NCBI GenBank assembly: GCA_050246875.1
Contig: JBFWVF010000005.1
Location: forward strand, 1-64,000
Reading direction: 5' to 3'
Length of the DNA stretch: 64,000 nucleotides
DNA from: SHWB01 sp050246875
GTDB taxonomy: Bacteria; Pseudomonadota; Alphaproteobacteria; UBA6615
Numbering within the stretch: the first letter of the stretch is position 1; each line of letters starts with the position of its first letter. A program made the position numbers and the translations under genes. A model generated the notes under the pieces. That model was not told the DNA's origin, searched no databases, and saw only the letters and a list, made by a program, of their open reading frames with translations. This document shows, piece by piece, positions 23,426-31,429 of this stretch.

Positions 23426-24382
23426 ATGTCCGACAGCAAGTCGCCGCTTGACCCTGATCTGCTGGCGACCTTCGCCAGCCTGCGCGCGGCGGGCTCGGCC
23501 TTGCCCGATCCGGCCGATGTCGGCGTCGAGGCGGCGCAGGCGAGCCGGCAGCGATATTACCGCCACCTCGCCGCCGCGGCGCCGGCGGCGGCCATGGACA
23601 CCGTGTCGGACGTCAATGCCCTGGGGCCGAACGGGCGCGTGCTGATCCGCCTCTACTTCCCGACTGCAGAGCGTCCGGCGCCGGTCATCGTGTTCATCCA
23701 TGGCGGCGGCTGGTGGACCGGCGACGTCGCCGCCTACGACCACCTGACGCGCCGCCTTGCCGCAACGTCCGGCTGCGCCGTCGCGAGTATCGACTACCGG
23801 CTCTGGCCGGCGCATCGCTTCCCCGCCGCGATCGAGGACTGCGATGCGGCGTTCGACTGGATTCTCGCCGAGGGCCGGCGTCACGGCCTCGACACGACGC
23901 GCATCGCGCTCTGCGGCGACTCGGCCGGCGCGACCATGTCGCTGACGCTGGCGCTCGAACATCGCGGCGTCGCGCCTGTGCGCGGCCTCGCGCTGGCCTA
24001 CGGCGTCTTCACGACCGATACCCAGGCGCCGTCCTGGCAGCGCATCGGCGACGGCAGTTTCGGGCTCTCGGTGCGCCAGATGCGCTGGATCTGGGAAGGG
24101 TACCTGCCTGCCGGCACCGACGTGCACGACATCCGTGTGGCGCCGGGTCATGCCGAGATGGCCGGCCTGCCGCCGGTGTGGCTGATGTCTTGCGCCTTCG
24201 ATCCGCTCGTCGACGACAGCGAGCGTCTGGGCCGCCGCCTCGAAGAGGCCGGTGTCACGGTCGAATGGCGGCGCGAGGGCGGCATGACGCATGGTGTCTG
24301 GATGATGCACAACCTGTTCCCGCGCGCACGCGCCTCGCTCGACGATGCCGCGACGACCCTTGCACGCTGGCTGCGAGCCTGA
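23426..24382 (+). CDS. Alpha/beta hydrolase of the hormone-sensitive-lipase family
   Basis: 318 residues. The HSL-type oxyanion motif HGGGWW, the nucleophile elbow GDSAGA, Asp in CAFDPLVDD and His in GGMTHGVW make a complete Ser-Asp-His triad. It hydrolyses carboxylic esters of small to medium chain length. There is no signal peptide, so it is cytoplasmic. It lies 23 bp after the acyl-CoA synthetase in the same operon and probably opens an ester or lactone substrate or intermediate. Confidence 0.9.
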   Translation: MSDSKSPLDPDLLATFASLRAAGSALPDPADVGVEAAQASRQRYYRHLAAAAPAAAMDTVSDVNALGPNGRVLIRLYFPTAERPAPVIVFIHGGGWWTGDVAAYDHLTRRLAATSGCAVASIDYRLWPAHRFPAAIEDCDAAFDWILAEGRRHGLDTTRIALCGDSAGATMSLTLALEHRGVAPVRGLALAYGVFTTDTQAPSWQRIGDGSFGLSVRQMRWIWEGYLPAGTDVHDIRVAPGHAEMAGLPPVWLMSCAFDPLVDDSERLGRRLEEAGVTVEWRREGGMTHGVWMMHNLFPRARASLDDAATTLARWLRA

Positions 24383-24385
24383 GTG

Positions 24386-25213
24386 ATGACGCAGGACACG
24401 GATGACGGCCGCCGCACGCCCGTCGCGGGGAGGCTGGCGGGCAGGGTGGCGCTGGTCTGCGGCGCCGGCGCGATCGGCCCCGGCTGGGGCAACGGCAAGG
24501 CGGCATCGGTGCTGTTCGCGCGCGCCGGGGCGACGGTGATCGCCGCCGACCGCGACCTGGCGGCGGCCGAGGAGACGGCGGCGATCGTCACGGGCGAGGG
24601 CGGCTCGGCCGAGGCGTTGCGGCTCGACGTCACCGACGAGGCCCAGGTCGCCGCCACCGTCGAGGCGGTGCTGGCGGGACATGGCCGCATCGACATCCTG
24701 CACAACAATGTCGGCATCGCCGAACTCGGCGGCCCGGCCGAGATCACGCTCGAGAGCTGGGAGCGGGTCAATCGCGTCAACATGACCAGCGCGTTCCTGA
24801 CCTGCCGCGCCGTCCTGCCGCACATGCAGGCGCGCCGCGACGGCGCCATCGTCAACGTCGCCTCCGTCGCCGGCATCAAGTGGCTGGGCTTTCCCTACGT
24901 CTCCTATGCCACGACCAAGGCGGCGATGATCCAGTTCACACGCGTGGTGGCGCGGCAGTACGCGCCTTTCAACGTGCGCTGCAACGCCATCCTGCCCGGG
25001 CTGATGCAGACGCCGATGGTCGCCGCCCAGATCAAGGGAGCCTATGGCGACAAGGATGTCGGCGAGCTGTGGGCCAGGCGCGAGGCGCAGGTGCCGATGG
25101 ACCGCGTCGGCAATGCCTGGGACGTCGCCTATGCCGCCCTCTATCTCGCCTCCGAGGAGGCGCGCTACGTCACCGGCGCCGAGCTGGTGGTCGATGGCGG
25201 GCTGACTTTGTAG
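24386..25213 (+). CDS. Short-chain dehydrogenase/reductase
   Basis: 275 residues, classical SDR. The cofactor motif is an unusual extended form, CGAGAIGPGWGNGKA, followed by AADRD. NNVG, the catalytic Ser in VASVAG and Tyr-x-x-x-Lys in SYATTKAA are intact, and the C-terminus ends in the typical VVDGGLTL. It is likely NAD(H)-dependent. It starts at ATG 24386, 3 bp after the hydrolase stop (an in-frame GTG is one codon earlier), and is the last gene of the operon before a palindrome. Probably oxidises a hydroxy intermediate of the pathway. Confidence 0.9.
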   Translation: MTQDTDDGRRTPVAGRLAGRVALVCGAGAIGPGWGNGKAASVLFARAGATVIAADRDLAAAEETAAIVTGEGGSAEALRLDVTDEAQVAATVEAVLAGHGRIDILHNNVGIAELGGPAEITLESWERVNRVNMTSAFLTCRAVLPHMQARRDGAIVNVASVAGIKWLGFPYVSYATTKAAMIQFTRVVARQYAPFNVRCNAILPGLMQTPMVAAQIKGAYGDKDVGELWARREAQVPMDRVGNAWDVAYAALYLASEEARYVTGAELVVDGGLTL

Positions 25214-25240
25214 CGCGTCCGGTTCGGAAGGCTGAAACCG

Positions 25241-25261
25241 CAGGTGAAAATCCTTCACCTG
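25241..25261. promoter_or_regulatory. Perfect 8-bp inverted repeat upstream of dinB-like gene
   Basis: CAGGTGAA and TTCACCTG are separated by 5 bases, 27 bp after the SDR stop and 34 bp before the DinB-family start. It could be an operator for the DinB gene or the stem of a terminator for the catabolic operon. No T tract follows; a GC-rich GGCGCC-containing stretch does. Confidence 0.45.
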
Positions 25262-25295
25262 ACAGGCGCCGGCCGGGCGCCGTAACGTCAGCGGC

Positions 25296-25796
25296 ATGCA
25301 CGCTCACTTCCGCACCTTCGCCCGCTACAATCGCTGGGCCAACGCCCGTCTCTATGCGGCCGCCGCCGCGCTGCCGGACGGGCAATACCGCGCCGACCGC
25401 GGGGCCTTCTTCGGCTCGCTGCACGGCACGCTCAACCACATCCTGGTCGGCGACCGGGTCTGGCTCGCGCGCATCACCGGCGGCGGCGAGGCGCCGAAGC
25501 GGCTCGACGAGATCCTCCACGACCGGCTGGACGCGTTGACGGCAGCGCGCGAGCAGGAGGACGCGCGACTGATATCCGTGATCGACGGCCTCGACGACGC
25601 ACGTCTCGCGGAAACGCTGCGCTACGCCAACATGAGCGGCAAGGCCCAGGAGACGCCGCTGGCGCAGGTACTGGCGCACCTGTTCAACCACCAGACCCAT
25701 CACCGCGGCCAGGCCCACGCCATCATCAGCGGGCTTGGCCGTGATGCGCCGGAACTCGACCTGATCTACTTCCTGCGCGAGATCGGCCGAAGCTGA
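25296..25796 (+). CDS. DinB-family metal-binding protein
   Basis: 166 residues, the usual DinB four-helix-bundle length. It begins FRTFARYNRWANARLY. The expected metal-binding histidines lie in LNHILVGDRVW and in the C-terminal HLFNHQTHHRGQAH helix. Members of this superfamily include thiol-dependent S-transferases, but the physiological reaction here cannot be told. It stands on its own between the catabolic operon and convergent genes, 6 bp from the end of the SDR gene on the other strand. Confidence 0.88.
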   Translation: MHAHFRTFARYNRWANARLYAAAAALPDGQYRADRGAFFGSLHGTLNHILVGDRVWLARITGGGEAPKRLDEILHDRLDALTAAREQEDARLISVIDGLDDARLAETLRYANMSGKAQETPLAQVLAHLFNHQTHHRGQAHAIISGLGRDAPELDLIYFLREIGRS

Positions 25797-25802
25797 ACCC
25801 GT

Positions 25803-26708
25803 CTATTCGCCGAGGACGGCGAAGGCCATGTTGTCGCTGACGTCGTTGTAGGAGCGCCCGCCCTTGCCGTCGAGGATCTGCGACCAGACGCGCTGGATAT
25901 CCTCGGGAGTCGCTAGCTTCTGCTTGTCCATGCGCGCGCCGGCACCCTCGACGTAGCGGACCGACGAGTAGTAGCCGCCCGTGGCGACGAGGATCTGTCC
26001 GGTCGCGGTGCAGTCCTCGGAGGCCAGCCAGACGACCATCGATGCCACCTGCTCGGGCGCGATCTGGGTCTTGTTGACCTTCTCGAACAGGGCGGTCGGC
26101 GCGGTCATGCGGGTGATCGCCATCGGCGCCAGGGCGTTGACCGTAACGTTGTACTTGGCGCCCTCGAGCTTCAGCGTGTTCATCAGGCCGACCACGCCGA
26201 GCTTCGCCGCGCCGTAGGCGGTCTGGCCGAAATTGCCGTAGAGGCCGGTGTTCGAGGTGACCATGAGGATGCGGCCGTAGCCCTTCTCGCGCATGATCGG
26301 GAAGGCCGCGTGGGTGACATAGGCCGCGCCGAGCAGATGCACCTTGAGGACGAACTCGAAGTCGTCGAGCGTGGTCTTGTGGAAGGTGCGGTCGCGCAGC
26401 ACGCCGGCATTGTTGACCACGATATCGACGGTGCCGAAGGCATCGACCGCGGTCTTGACGATGCGCGCGGCGCTGTCGCGATCGGAGACGCTGTCGAAAC
26501 TGGCCACCGCCTCGCCGCCGGCCGCCTTGATTTCCGCCACCACGGCGTCGGCCGGCGCCTGCGAGCCGCCGGAGCCGTCCAGCGGCGCACCGAGATCGTT
26601 GACGACGACCTTCGCGCCGCGAGCAGCGAGAGCCAGGGCATAGGTGCGGCCGAGGCCGTTGCCCGCGCCGGTGACGATGGCGACGCGTCCGTCCAGTCGA
26701 ATGGCCAT
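25803..26708 (-). CDS. MFE-2-like (3R)-hydroxyacyl-CoA dehydrogenase (SDR)
   Basis: 301 residues. TGAGNGLGRTYALALA, VVVNDLG, NNAGVLRD, NTGLYGNFGQTAYGAAK (Tyr-x-x-x-Lys) and ALAPMAITRM match the dehydrogenase half of peroxisomal-type multifunctional enzyme 2. It should oxidise a (3R)-3-hydroxyacyl-CoA to the 3-keto form with NAD+. A C-terminal extension with Y..V..AGA..D follows the SDR core. Start at ATG 26708; the longer frame to 27227 overlaps the next gene. It follows the CMD-family gene on the same strand after a 118-bp gap. The activity fits the thiolase and BKACE of the neighbouring island. Confidence 0.88.
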   Translation of the reverse strand: MAIRLDGRVAIVTGAGNGLGRTYALALAARGAKVVVNDLGAPLDGSGGSQAPADAVVAEIKAAGGEAVASFDSVSDRDSAARIVKTAVDAFGTVDIVVNNAGVLRDRTFHKTTLDDFEFVLKVHLLGAAYVTHAAFPIMREKGYGRILMVTSNTGLYGNFGQTAYGAAKLGVVGLMNTLKLEGAKYNVTVNALAPMAITRMTAPTALFEKVNKTQIAPEQVASMVVWLASEDCTATGQILVATGGYYSSVRYVEGAGARMDKQKLATPEDIQRVWSQILDGKGGRSYNDVSDNMAFAVLGE

Positions 26709-26826
26709 GCTGTTTCCGTCGGTTGGCGCCCGGCTGCGGCGGACGCGGCGGGGGCGGGAAGGGAAGGTCGCCGGGAGATTTCCCTGTTGCCCGCCTGCCG
26801 TCAACCGTCGGCTGCCGCGACGGCGG

Positions 26827-27444
26827 CTATTCGGCGGCCTGTGGCCGGTGCTCGCTGCCGTCCCAGCCACGCTCGGCCAGCCGGTGCTTGTCGGCCCAGT
26901 CGAGCGGGATGTCCTCGAGCTCGGTCTTGATCGTGTCGGCCCATCGGTTGAGAAAGCCGAAGAGGGCGATGACGGCCATGATCTCCGTGCACTGCGTGAC
27001 GCTCCAGTGGCGGCGCAGCGCGGCGAAGGCCTCGTCGTCGACCATGTTCGGCACCTGCGAGGAAAGCTGGGCCACTCGCAGCGCGGCCCGCTCGGCGTCG
27101 CTGAACAGGGGGCTCGTCTCGTAGTCCCACACTGCCTCGACCTTCGCCGCGTCGGCGCCGGTCTTGGCGCCGTTCGAGATGGTGTGGAGTGCACAGTACT
27201 GGCAGCCGGCGGTGCGGCTGGCGACATGGCCCACGAGCCATTTGAGGTCGGGCGGCACCTCGCGGTCGACCCGCAGGATCTCGCGGGTCAGCGCGAGGAA
27301 GGGCCGCAGGATGTCGGGCACATGGCCGAGCGTCAGGAAATTGTTGGCGATATAGCCGTTGTTGCGCATCACCATGTCGAGCGACGCCTTGATCTCGGGG
27401 TCGGCGTCGAGTTCCTCGCGTGGGCGGGCTGGCAGGCGCGGCAT
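26827..27444 (-). CDS. Carboxymuconolactone decarboxylase-family (AhpD-like) protein
   Basis: 205 residues, all-helical CMD fold. The redox-type motif is Cys81-x-x-Cys84-x-x-His87 in TAGCQYCALHT, as in peroxidase-related or AhpD-like members rather than true gamma-carboxymuconolactone decarboxylases. Probable role: thiol-dependent peroxidase or redox partner, or a decarboxylase-like catabolic enzyme. Start at ATG 27444 with a strong AGGGGAGGA site. Upstream of the MFE-2-like SDR on the same strand and possibly cotranscribed. Confidence 0.85.
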   Translation of the reverse strand: MPRLPARPREELDADPEIKASLDMVMRNNGYIANNFLTLGHVPDILRPFLALTREILRVDREVPPDLKWLVGHVASRTAGCQYCALHTISNGAKTGADAAKVEAVWDYETSPLFSDAERAALRVAQLSSQVPNMVDDEAFAALRRHWSVTQCTEIMAVIALFGFLNRWADTIKTELEDIPLDWADKHRLAERGWDGSEHRPQAAE

Positions 27445-27647
27445 CGTTGTCCTCCCCTTCGTCGGCGTGTTGCCCAGTAGACGGGGAGCGGGCGGGAAGG
27501 GCAAGGCGGCCCCGGCCACGACCAGCAGTTTGGCCCGGTGCGCACAGGCCGGCGGGCCGGTTAGCGCTTGGCCCGATGGCGACGACCGGCGTAGCGTGCC
27601 GCGCCTTTTGCACCCCCACCCCATCCCACCCCGGCCCGGAAAGAATC

Positions 27648-28562
27648 ATGGACGCCGCCGGCCTCGACTGGAGCCTTTACTGGTTCATGCTGCCTGTCGG
27701 CGTGGCGGTGGCGACGACGGCGATGCTGACCGGTATCAGCGGCGCCGCCCTGATGGTGCCTGTGCTGGTGATCGGCCTGCCGGCGCTGGGACCGGCCTAT
27801 GCGCTGGAATCCACGTCGCTCTCGGTTGGCGCCGCCCTGATCATCCAGGCGGCGGGCTTCGCATCCGGCCTGTTCGGCTACTGGCGCCGCCGGCTCGTCG
27901 ATGTCGCCTGCGCCGTGCCCTTCCTGCTCTTCGCCGTGCCGGCGGCTGCGGTCGGCGCCGCGGCGCTGGCGGCGTTCGGCCAGCACGACGCGGCGATCAA
28001 GGGCGCCTACGCCATCCTGATGCTGACGCTGTGCCCGATGCTGCTGCTGCGCGGCCGCGCGGCGACGGCGGTCGGCGCCGCCGTGGCGGTCGATGCGACG
28101 TCGGGTGGGCATGAACGGACGCTGACGGCCCGCGACGGCCGGGTCTGGCACTACGCCGTGCCGCGCCCCGGGGCCGGAGGTGGTGCCCTCACGGCACTCG
28201 GCGGCTTTCTCACGGGTCTGGTCGCCGTCGGCATGGGCGAGGTGCTGGTTCCCCAGCTTCTGCGCCGGCACCGCTTGCCACCGCCGGTGGCGGCCGCGGT
28301 ATCGGTGTTCGTCGTCATTGTCGCCACGCTGACGGCGGCGCTGGTCTACACCGCCAGCCTCGCGGTAGCCGCGGGCACTGTCACGCTGCCATGGCATCTG
28401 CTGGTGTGGGCGATGGCCGGGGTCGTGCTGGGTGGCCAGCTCGGGCCCCGCCTGCATGGCCGGGTCGCGCAACGGACGATGGAGCGGGCGATCGCCGTAC
28501 TGTTCGCCGCGATCGGCGTCGCCATGGCGTTTATCGCGCTGCGCGGGGCGGCCGTGCTATAG
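27648..28562 (+). CDS. TauE/SafE-family membrane exporter
   Basis: 304 residues with about eight hydrophobic segments in two halves, split by a polar linker near residues 145-180 (GGHERTLTARDGRVWHY). The first half begins with a TGISGAALMVPVL-type motif and the second with the related GFLTGLVAVGMGEVLVPQLL, the internal duplication typical of TauE/SafE transporters. Members carry sulfonates, sulfite or organic acids across the inner membrane; the substrate here is unknown. Start at ATG 27648 with GGAAAG upstream. Divergent from the CMD gene across about 200 bp. Confidence 0.85.
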   Translation: MDAAGLDWSLYWFMLPVGVAVATTAMLTGISGAALMVPVLVIGLPALGPAYALESTSLSVGAALIIQAAGFASGLFGYWRRRLVDVACAVPFLLFAVPAAAVGAAALAAFGQHDAAIKGAYAILMLTLCPMLLLRGRAATAVGAAVAVDATSGGHERTLTARDGRVWHYAVPRPGAGGGALTALGGFLTGLVAVGMGEVLVPQLLRRHRLPPPVAAAVSVFVVIVATLTAALVYTASLAVAAGTVTLPWHLLVWAMAGVVLGGQLGPRLHGRVAQRTMERAIAVLFAAIGVAMAFIALRGAAVL

Positions 28563-28666
28563 GGCGGCGGTCGTTCGCGACATCGCATCGCCACGATTGC
28601 ATTCCACGGTGAGCGGTGGGCGCGCGGACGGTCGCGCGTGACGGCAACGGGGCATTGGCACGGGCG

Positions 28667-29383
28667 ATGTTCGACGATCGAGGCCGCCGCCGCAGGCGGC
28701 GCGGCATATTCCGGACGACGGTGAAGTGGTTGGCGTTGCTGGCGCTGGTGGCTGGCGCCGGCTTCTATGCCTATGACATCGGCACCAAGCTGGCGCGCGA
28801 GGACGTGCGCCGGCTGGAAGACCGCATGGCCGAGCTGCGCGACGAGAACTCGCGCCTGCGTACCGAACTGGCCGGTCAGCAGGCGGCCCTGCGGACCGAG
28901 CGCGACCGCGCGGCGCAGTTGCAGGAGCGCTATGCGCGCGACGTGCCCGCCGCCGCCGAGCAGCCGGTCATGGCCCTCATCCGCAAGCGGATCGGCGAGG
29001 GAGTGTCGCCGCAACGTCTCGCCGAGGTTGTCGGTGCCGCGCGCAACGAGGCGAACTGCCCCGACCCGGCGGCCACGCGCCGCTTCGTCGTCCAGAGCCC
29101 ACTGTATCGCGGACCCAACGATTCCGTGTCCTTCGCCGACGGCACGATCGTCGTCACGGCGTCGGGGGAGTCGGCGAAGAACGAGCGCGGCCAGCCGGAG
29201 GCCTGGTTCGATCCGGCCCAGCCGGTGAAAGTCCGCTTCACCCATGTCGGCGGCCAGACGCTCGACGCCGAGGGGCCGCTGCCGCTGCACCAGACGGTAC
29301 TCGCTGGCGGATGGGAATATCGTTTCAGCCTTGTTGCCGGCGACCGGGCCTTCGCCAACGTCACCATGCAGCGCTGCCGCTGA
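28667..29383 (+). CDS. Membrane-anchored coiled-coil protein, unknown function
   Basis: About 238 residues and not recognised. A basic N-terminus (RGRRRRRRG) precedes one membrane segment (LLALVAGAGFYAYDIG, about residues 22-38), then a heptad-rich coiled coil (about 42-80, many E/R/L), then a C-terminal domain of about 130 residues rich in beta-strand pattern with single Cys residues at NCPD and MQRCR. The topology suggests a cytoplasmic N-terminus and periplasmic C-terminus. I prefer the ATG at 28667; an in-frame GTG at 28616 would add 17 residues. It stands alone between TauE/SafE and the ABC operon. Confidence 0.65.
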   Translation: MFDDRGRRRRRRGIFRTTVKWLALLALVAGAGFYAYDIGTKLAREDVRRLEDRMAELRDENSRLRTELAGQQAALRTERDRAAQLQERYARDVPAAAEQPVMALIRKRIGEGVSPQRLAEVVGAARNEANCPDPAATRRFVVQSPLYRGPNDSVSFADGTIVVTASGESAKNERGQPEAWFDPAQPVKVRFTHVGGQTLDAEGPLPLHQTVLAGGWEYRFSLVAGDRAFANVTMQRCR

Positions 29384-29733
29384 GCCGTGGTGGGACGGAT
29401 CGGGTGGCGGATCAGGGGCTTGACGGGCGCCGTTCCGATGGTGTCCAAAGGCGCCTGCCTCGTGGGCGGCCGGTCCGGCGACCCTTGAAAACAGGGTAGC
29501 GGCAACCAAGATCGGCTGCGACCGACCCCCGGCGGCATCGGCAGGGCAAACGTCCCGGCCGGTCCCGGGGTATGGCGCGACGGGTCGGGGGGGAACCGCA
29601 CGTCGTGTCGTAGATCCGACAGCCGGCTCGCGCCGGCTGCCGGGCATCGATCGCCGCGCTCGCCGGGGTCGGGTCACGTCCGGACCGGCGGGCACTCCCA
29701 ACGCCGGCCGGACAGTCAGGGAGGGTGCGGCTC
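29384..29733 (+). other. 350-bp non-coding gap upstream of the ABC operon
   Basis: No credible gene is seen. It contains a 7-bp perfect GC hairpin (29620-29626 with 29633-29639, loop CTCGCG) and a weak TTGAAA near 29490 without a convincing -10. The operon promoter presumably lies here. A GGGAGGG ribosome site ends it. Confidence 0.5.
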
Positions 29734-30699
29734 GTGTCGCGACTGCTCGAAATCGACAGTCTCACCAAACGATTCGGTCCAATCGTCGCCGTCGACAACC
29801 TGAGCTTCACCGTCGATCGCGGCGAAGTGCTGGGTTTCCTCGGGCCGAACGGGTCGGGCAAGACGACGACCATGCGCATGGTCACCGGGTTCCTGCAGCC
29901 GTCCGACGGCGCGGTCCGGGTGGGCGGCCACGACGTCGTGCGCGAACCGATCGCCGTCAAGCGACGCATCGGCTATCTGCCGGAGGGGGCGCCCGCCTAC
30001 GGCGACATGTCGCCCCGATCGCTGTTCGCCTTCATCGCCGACGTGCGCGGCATCGCCGGCGCGGCCAAGCGCGACGCGATCGACCGCTCGATCGCCCGGC
30101 TCGAACTTGAACGGGTGGTCCATCAGCCCATCGAGACGCTGTCCAAGGGCTTCAAGCGCCGCGTCGGCCTGGCGGCGGCGCTGCTGCACGATCCCGAACT
30201 GCTTGTCCTCGACGAGCCGACCGACGGCCTCGATCCGAACCAGAAGCATCAGGTGCGTGAGCTGCTGAAGACGATGGCGCACGACAAGGCCATCGTCATC
30301 TCGACCCACCTGCTCGAAGAGGTCAACGCGATCTGCACGCGCGCCATCATCATCGCGCGTGGCCGCATGCTCGCGGACGCGCTGCCGCAGCAACTCGAGG
30401 AACGGTCGCGCTGGCACAACGCGGTCGGTGTGCGGGTGGCCGTGGCCGATGCCGACCGGGCCGTGGCGGTGATCGGTGGTCTCGCGATGATCGACTCCGT
30501 CGAGCCGGTGGCGCGCGCCGGCGGCTTCGCGGAACTGGTCGCCTTTACCAATGCCGGCGTCGACGCGCTTGTCGCGGTGCGCGAGGCGACGGCCGGCAAC
30601 GGCATCGTCGTCAGCGAGATCTACGCCGAACGCGGCCGTCTCGATGACGTCTTCCGCGAACTCACGCTGCCGCGGCTCGGGGTGCGCAGCAATGCATAA
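29734..30699 (+). CDS. ABC transporter ATP-binding protein (GldA/ABC-2 type)
   Basis: About 321 residues. Walker A GPNGSGKT, a divergent signature LSKGFKRR, Walker B LLVLDEPTDGLDP and the H-loop STHLLEE are present, with a C-terminal extension of about 100 residues usual in ABC-2 exporters of the gliding-associated type. It powers the permease encoded next, with which it overlaps by 8 bp. The GTG at 29734 fits the GGGAGGG site (spacing 8); the GTG at 29725 is too close. First gene of a four-gene operon. Exported substrate unknown. Confidence 0.9.
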   Translation: MSRLLEIDSLTKRFGPIVAVDNLSFTVDRGEVLGFLGPNGSGKTTTMRMVTGFLQPSDGAVRVGGHDVVREPIAVKRRIGYLPEGAPAYGDMSPRSLFAFIADVRGIAGAAKRDAIDRSIARLELERVVHQPIETLSKGFKRRVGLAAALLHDPELLVLDEPTDGLDPNQKHQVRELLKTMAHDKAIVISTHLLEEVNAICTRAIIIARGRMLADALPQQLEERSRWHNAVGVRVAVADADRAVAVIGGLAMIDSVEPVARAGGFAELVAFTNAGVDALVAVREATAGNGIVVSEIYAERGRLDDVFRELTLPRLGVRSNA

Positions 30700-31426
30700 C
30701 GTCCTGACGATCACCAGCCGCGAGCTGAAGTCGTACTTCTCCTCGCCGCTGTCCTACATCTTTATCGTCATCTTCCTCGGCCTCGCCGGCGGCATGACGT
30801 TCTTCTTCGGCAACTTCATCGAGCGGCGGCAGGCCGACCTGTACTCGTTCTTCCAGTTCCACCCCTACCTGTACCTCTTCCTCATCCCGGCGATCGGCAT
30901 GCGGCTGTGGGCGGAGGAACGCAAGACGGGCACGGTGGAGTTCCTGATGACCCTGCCGGTCTCGACCGGCCAGGCCGTCATCGGCAAGTTCCTCGCCGCC
31001 TGGGTCTATGCCGGCATCGCGCTGGCTCTGACCTTTCCGTTGTGGATCACCGTCAACTACCTCGGCGAGCCGGACAACGGCATCATCCTCGCCGCCTACT
31101 TCGGCAGTTGGCTGATGGCCGGCGGCTTCCTCGCGCTGAGCGCCAGCGCGTCCGCGCTGACCAACAACCAGGTGATCGCGTTCGTGCTCGGCGCCACGGT
31201 GTGCTTCCTGTTCCTGATGAGCGGCGTCGAGTTCGTGCAGTCGTTCTTCCGCGCCTGGGCGCCGGACGTGATCGTCGATGCGGTGGCGGGCCTGTCGTTC
31301 CTCACGCACTTCAGCGACATCTCGCAGGGCGTCATCGACATCCGCAACATCGTGTTCTTTGCGTCGGTCATCGGCATCGCGCTGTTCGTCAATACCGCGA
31401 TCGTCGAAATCAAGAAGGGGCGCTGA
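30692..31426 (+). CDS. ABC-2 permease, GldF-like
   Basis: 244 residues with six hydrophobic segments. The first is preceded by RELKSYFSSPLSYIF, a pattern seen at the start of GldF-type permeases, and EERKTGTVEFLMTLPV lies in the cytoplasmic coupling region. Inner membrane partner of the preceding ATPase. The ATG at 30692 overlaps the ATPase stop, indicating translational coupling, and the next gene starts 3 bp after its stop. Confidence 0.88.
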   Translation: MHNVLTITSRELKSYFSSPLSYIFIVIFLGLAGGMTFFFGNFIERRQADLYSFFQFHPYLYLFLIPAIGMRLWAEERKTGTVEFLMTLPVSTGQAVIGKFLAAWVYAGIALALTFPLWITVNYLGEPDNGIILAAYFGSWLMAGGFLALSASASALTNNQVIAFVLGATVCFLFLMSGVEFVQSFFRAWAPDVIVDAVAGLSFLTHFSDISQGVIDIRNIVFFASVIGIALFVNTAIVEIKKGR

Positions 31427-31429
31427 GCG

